A stretch of 64,000 bases of DNA, from the NCBI GenBank assembly GCA_040766325.1, contig JAXGQR010000012.1, forward strand, positions 1-64,000. The letters are read 5' to 3'. Position 1 is the first letter of the stretch. Each line of letters begins with the position of its first letter. The notes beneath the pieces were generated by a model. That model was given only the letters and a program-made list of their open reading frames with translations. It ran no database searches and had not been told where the DNA came from. Origin of the DNA: Dehalobacterium sp040766325. GTDB taxonomy: Bacteria; Bacillota; Dehalobacteriia; Dehalobacteriales; Dehalobacteriaceae. A program made the translations under genes and the position numbers. Below, in pieces: positions 61,347-64,000 of the stretch.

Positions 61347-64000
61347 TTATTTAACTATGTTTGTTATTAATTTTCTTAAGATTACCGCGAATTCTGCTCT
61401 TGTAGCTGTGTCTTGGGAACCAAAAATATTGCCTGGCTTGCCGCTGATGATGCAGGCTTCTTGAAGGGTTCTTACGCTGTCCTGTGCCCAGCCACTAATT
61501 GTGTGGGCATCTGCAAAAGCTGTAGAAGGATTGCCGGTGCTGGTATTTAGGTTGAAACCTGCGAACTTTGTAAATTTTGTTATAATAACTGCTAGTTCTT
61601 CACGACTAATGGCTCGATTGGGGGCAAAGGCATCATTGCCTATTCCACTAACAATGCCATTTGCCGCTGCCCATTCCACATAGGGTGCATAGTAGGCTGT
61701 TTCATTGACATCATCAAAGCGTGTGCCGGTAAATTCACTCACATCAGCGCCCCAGAGTTTATCTAAAACAGTAATAACCATGCCTCTTGTCATTGAGGCG
61801 TCAGGGCTAAACTTCCCATTGCCTGTACCGACAAATAACTCTCTGGCAGTGACAAAGTCAATGTCGTCCTTTGCCCAATGGGAGACGGTATCGGAAAACT
61901 CTTTAACTTCTTGCCTAAAGAGGTAGGCAGTCTCGTTGTCACCGATCAAGTGCATCATGCCGTCGGACATAGCGCTAAACTTGACAATTATCTCTTCGTT
62001 GTCTTCCTTAAAATATGGTATTAGACTACTATTAACATTTGTCATTGCCTTGGGATCAAGTTTAATAATACTGTTTGTGTTTTCCTTAGGATTAGAACCT
62101 AGTTTTTCAGTCAAAAACACATAGTCGGAACATCTATCTTGCTTAACTGTGGCATAGCCGTCTTCATCTACGATTGTCGACTGCAGATATTCCAGTTTAC
62201 CGGTGGTGGAGTTGTAATAATAATAGTACAGGGTCTGGCCTGCGTACTTAGTACCCACTTTAATAGTTATGGTAGCCTCTGCAGGAAGCTTGCCACTGTG
62301 GTTGTATCTAATCATCAAAGCAAGGTTGCTACCTGCTAGCCCCCTGATTTTACTGTAATTGGTGCCGGTGTTAAACTTTGCACCAAAGTCATGATTCTGC
62401 TGTCCCGCCACAACTTTCATAGTACCTTTTTGGAAGGTCAATATATAATCTTCGCCCTTTATTACCACTGGCTTATTTTTATTCTGTTCTGCTAGTCTTT
62501 TTAGCTGTGCTGCTGAAAGTAGGGTAGAGCCTCTTGCTAAGTCAATTTCTACTTCTCTATCTCGTTCTATCATATATTTGTCCTGGACATAGTTGTTTTT
62601 GGTAGTGTTGCCAGAGCTGCCTCCGCCAGACCCGCCGTCGCCCGAATCACCACCAGGTGGGTTTGTTGATGTCTCTTTAAGGGTTATTGTTTTTGTTAGT
62701 GCCGCTTCTGCAACTGTGATGGAGCCTGTAGCTGTATCATAACCTTCTTTGGTTACTGTGTAGGTGTACGTGCCTGCTGCTAATTTATAGGTTCCATCTT
62801 CTTCTGCTGTTATTATAGCATTCGTATTATCCTTCACGACTACTGTTGCATCTACTGGTGTTACTGTAAAGGTAACTTTTTGTGTTAAGCTTAGTTCTCT
62901 GATGGTTGCTCCTTCAAGATGCCTACCAGCCTCCGTAAGGGGTTGATAATTTGCCACGCAGCCTCTTGGTACATAAACTGTCTTTTTTACTGGAGTGCCT
63001 TGGAATGGATTGCTAACCGCAAGGTGTGGTGGATTTATGCTTAAAAAGGTAATTTCCGTTAGCTTGGTGCAATTCCAGAATGCATTTGCACCGATTGAGG
63101 TCACGTTGACAGGTATGGTAATTTTAGTAAGTCCATAGCACTCACTAAAAGCGCTTGATTCTATAGTCTCTACGCTATTAGGAATAACTATTTTGTTTAG
63201 GCTGGGGCATTTTGCAAAACTGCTATCGCAAATTATCTTGATATTGGGCAGCTCTACGCTTTCGAGACTAATACAATCTCTAAAAGTTGATTGACCAAGC
63301 TCGGTGACACTGTCGGGAACAACTACACTCTTCAGACTATAGAAACCCAGGAATCCCGCGTCTCCTATACTTCCCAAGCTATTTGGTAAATTAATATCTA
63401 CAAGACTGATACATCCAGAAAACGCATAATCACCAATACTTGTAATGGTGTTAGGGATAATGATACTTGTAAGAGATGCACACGATTGAAATGCCAACTT
63501 AGCAATACCCGTTACGTAGTAAGTGTGGGCTTGATATGTCACAGTATTAGGAATTGTTATTTCTGTATAGCCCTTATAATTTCCAGAGTCGTCTTGCTCG
63601 TAATTTGCTATTACCTCAACGGTATTTCCGCCTGCTCCTATAGTCAAGATTTTATATTTAAGAGGAACGCCTTCATGGATTTCGGTGAATTCATCACCTA
63701 CATGTGTAATAGGCGGTGTGCTGTCCTTGACATAAACGATCCCATCATAACCTGGCATTTGATACATACGATAGCCCGGCTTATTGCTAGGAATGTTATC
63801 GTTTATATCATAAATTACAGTCGGATATCTAATATAAATGGGAGCTATGATCTCACCCTCCACAGTAATTGTTCCTTCTCCTGTGAACTCCGCGCCCTTT
63901 CCGTTAACCTTATCCGTCACCTGTAAATTACCGCCAATCATAATGATACAGTCTGAAGCACTGTTTGAACCGCTGACAATCGCGCCGCGGTTATAACCCG
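61347..64000 (-). CDS. Surface protein with BspA-type leucine-rich repeats, PEGA-like and SLH domains, 5' end outside
   Basis: 864 codons from the first ATG (63941), and the frame stays open to the window edge, so the true start and signal peptide lie beyond 64000. From the N-terminus: a beta-rich region, BspA/LRR_5 repeats (IPNTITSIGDYAFSGCISL style units, about residues 120-340), a PEGA/carboxypeptidase-like domain (TVTKEGYDTATGSITVAEA), a Gly/Ser linker, a middle region, then three S-layer homology domains at the C-terminus (GNGKFSPDASMTRGMVITVLDKLWGADV, GNDAFAPNRAISREELAVIITKF, TATRAEFAVILRKL). It is anchored to the wall by SLH and probably binds surfaces or proteins. Confidence 0.88.
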   Translation of the reverse strand, partial: GYNRGAIVSGSNSASDCIIMIGGNLQVTDKVNGKGAEFTGEGTITVEGEIIAPIYIRYPTVIYDINDNIPSNKPGYRMYQMPGYDGIVYVKDSTPPITHVGDEFTEIHEGVPLKYKILTIGAGGNTVEVIANYEQDDSGNYKGYTEITIPNTVTYQAHTYYVTGIAKLAFQSCASLTSIIIPNTITSIGDYAFSGCISLVDINLPNSLGSIGDAGFLGFYSLKSVVVPDSVTELGQSTFRDCISLESVELPNIKIICDSSFAKCPSLNKIVIPNSVETIESSAFSECYGLTKITIPVNVTSIGANAFWNCTKLTEITFLSINPPHLAVSNPFQGTPVKKTVYVPRGCVANYQPLTEAGRHLEGATIRELSLTQKVTFTVTPVDATVVVKDNTNAIITAEEDGTYKLAAGTYTYTVTKEGYDTATGSITVAEAALTKTITLKETSTNPPGGDSGDGGSGGGSSGNTTKNNYVQDKYMIERDREVEIDLARGSTLLSAAQLKRLAEQNKNKPVVIKGEDYILTFQKGTMKVVAGQQNHDFGAKFNTGTNYSKIRGLAGSNLALMIRYNHSGKLPAEATITIKVGTKYAGQTLYYYYYNSTTGKLEYLQSTIVDEDGYATVKQDRCSDYVFLTEKLGSNPKENTNSIIKLDPKAMTNVNSSLIPYFKEDNEEIIVKFSAMSDGMMHLIGDNETAYLFRQEVKEFSDTVSHWAKDDIDFVTARELFVGTGNGKFSPDASMTRGMVITVLDKLWGADVSEFTGTRFDDVNETAYYAPYVEWAAANGIVSGIGNDAFAPNRAISREELAVIITKFTKFAGFNLNTSTGNPSTAFADAHTISGWAQDSVRTLQEACIISGKPGNIFGSQDTATRAEFAVILRKLITNIVK

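Overview
The window looks like a chromosomal piece of an anaerobic, low-to-middle GC, spore-former-type Firmicute (class Clostridia, probably Peptococcaceae or a close relative). The signs are a hybrid-cluster protein, oxygen-sensitive glycyl radical enzymes, corrinoid methyl transfer, a SCIFF peptide with its radical SAM maturase, DapL plus LysA for the meso-DAP/lysine route, S-layer homology domains and strong GGAGG ribosome sites. The species cannot be named from the sequence. No rRNA, tRNA, CRISPR array or insertion sequence was seen.

Layout. 0.3-5.6 kb (minus): lysA, a CBS protein, a MetE-like protein, an Rrf2 regulator and hcp. 5.8-14.7 kb: small hypotheticals, SPFH protein, DEAD-box helicase, cold-shock protein, YbaK-type deacylase, pyridoxamine kinase, an FHA/FtsW-RodA/PBP cell-wall operon and ribosomal protein bL25. 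14.8-21.6 kb (plus): two small hydrophilic proteins, a BaiN-type flavoprotein, a kinase-nuclease-like fusion, hpt, a Na+/H+ antiporter-type permease and dapL. 21.7-26.6 kb (minus): rlmH, htrA, walJ, murA and a gluzincin peptidase. 26.8-31.7 kb: a complete branched-chain amino-acid-type ABC importer. 32.0-34.5 kb (plus): an AEC transporter and a CYTH-CHAD protein. 34.6-55.6 kb: an accessory catabolic region, every recognised gene on the minus strand. 56.1-64 kb: ferredoxin, CopZ-like protein, a CoA-binding/thioredoxin-reductase fusion, an M23 peptidase, the SCIFF system and the end of a BspA-repeat/SLH surface protein.

The most interesting part is 34.6-55.6 kb. It holds a corrinoid three-component methyltransferase set: an MtmB-family methyltransferase with no pyrrolysine codon, its corrinoid protein, and a UroD-fold methyltransferase fused to a thioredoxin-like CxxC domain. 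With these sit a COG0523 metallochaperone and a ribose-type ABC importer. On either side lie two different glycyl radical enzymes, one with an activase, plus a HisD-like dehydrogenase, a malic enzyme and a LacI regulator. Two nearly identical tandem LacI-type operators lie upstream of lacI and of the second glycyl radical enzyme. My reading is that an imported methylated compound is demethylated through corrinoid chemistry and its skeleton is processed by radical and oxidoreductase steps. The substrate is unknown.

Several genes carry single-base frameshifts: hcp near its 3' end, then the kinase fusion, hpt and the antiporter in a row (18.0-19.25 kb). The clustering in housekeeping-type genes suggests either sequence errors or recent decay.
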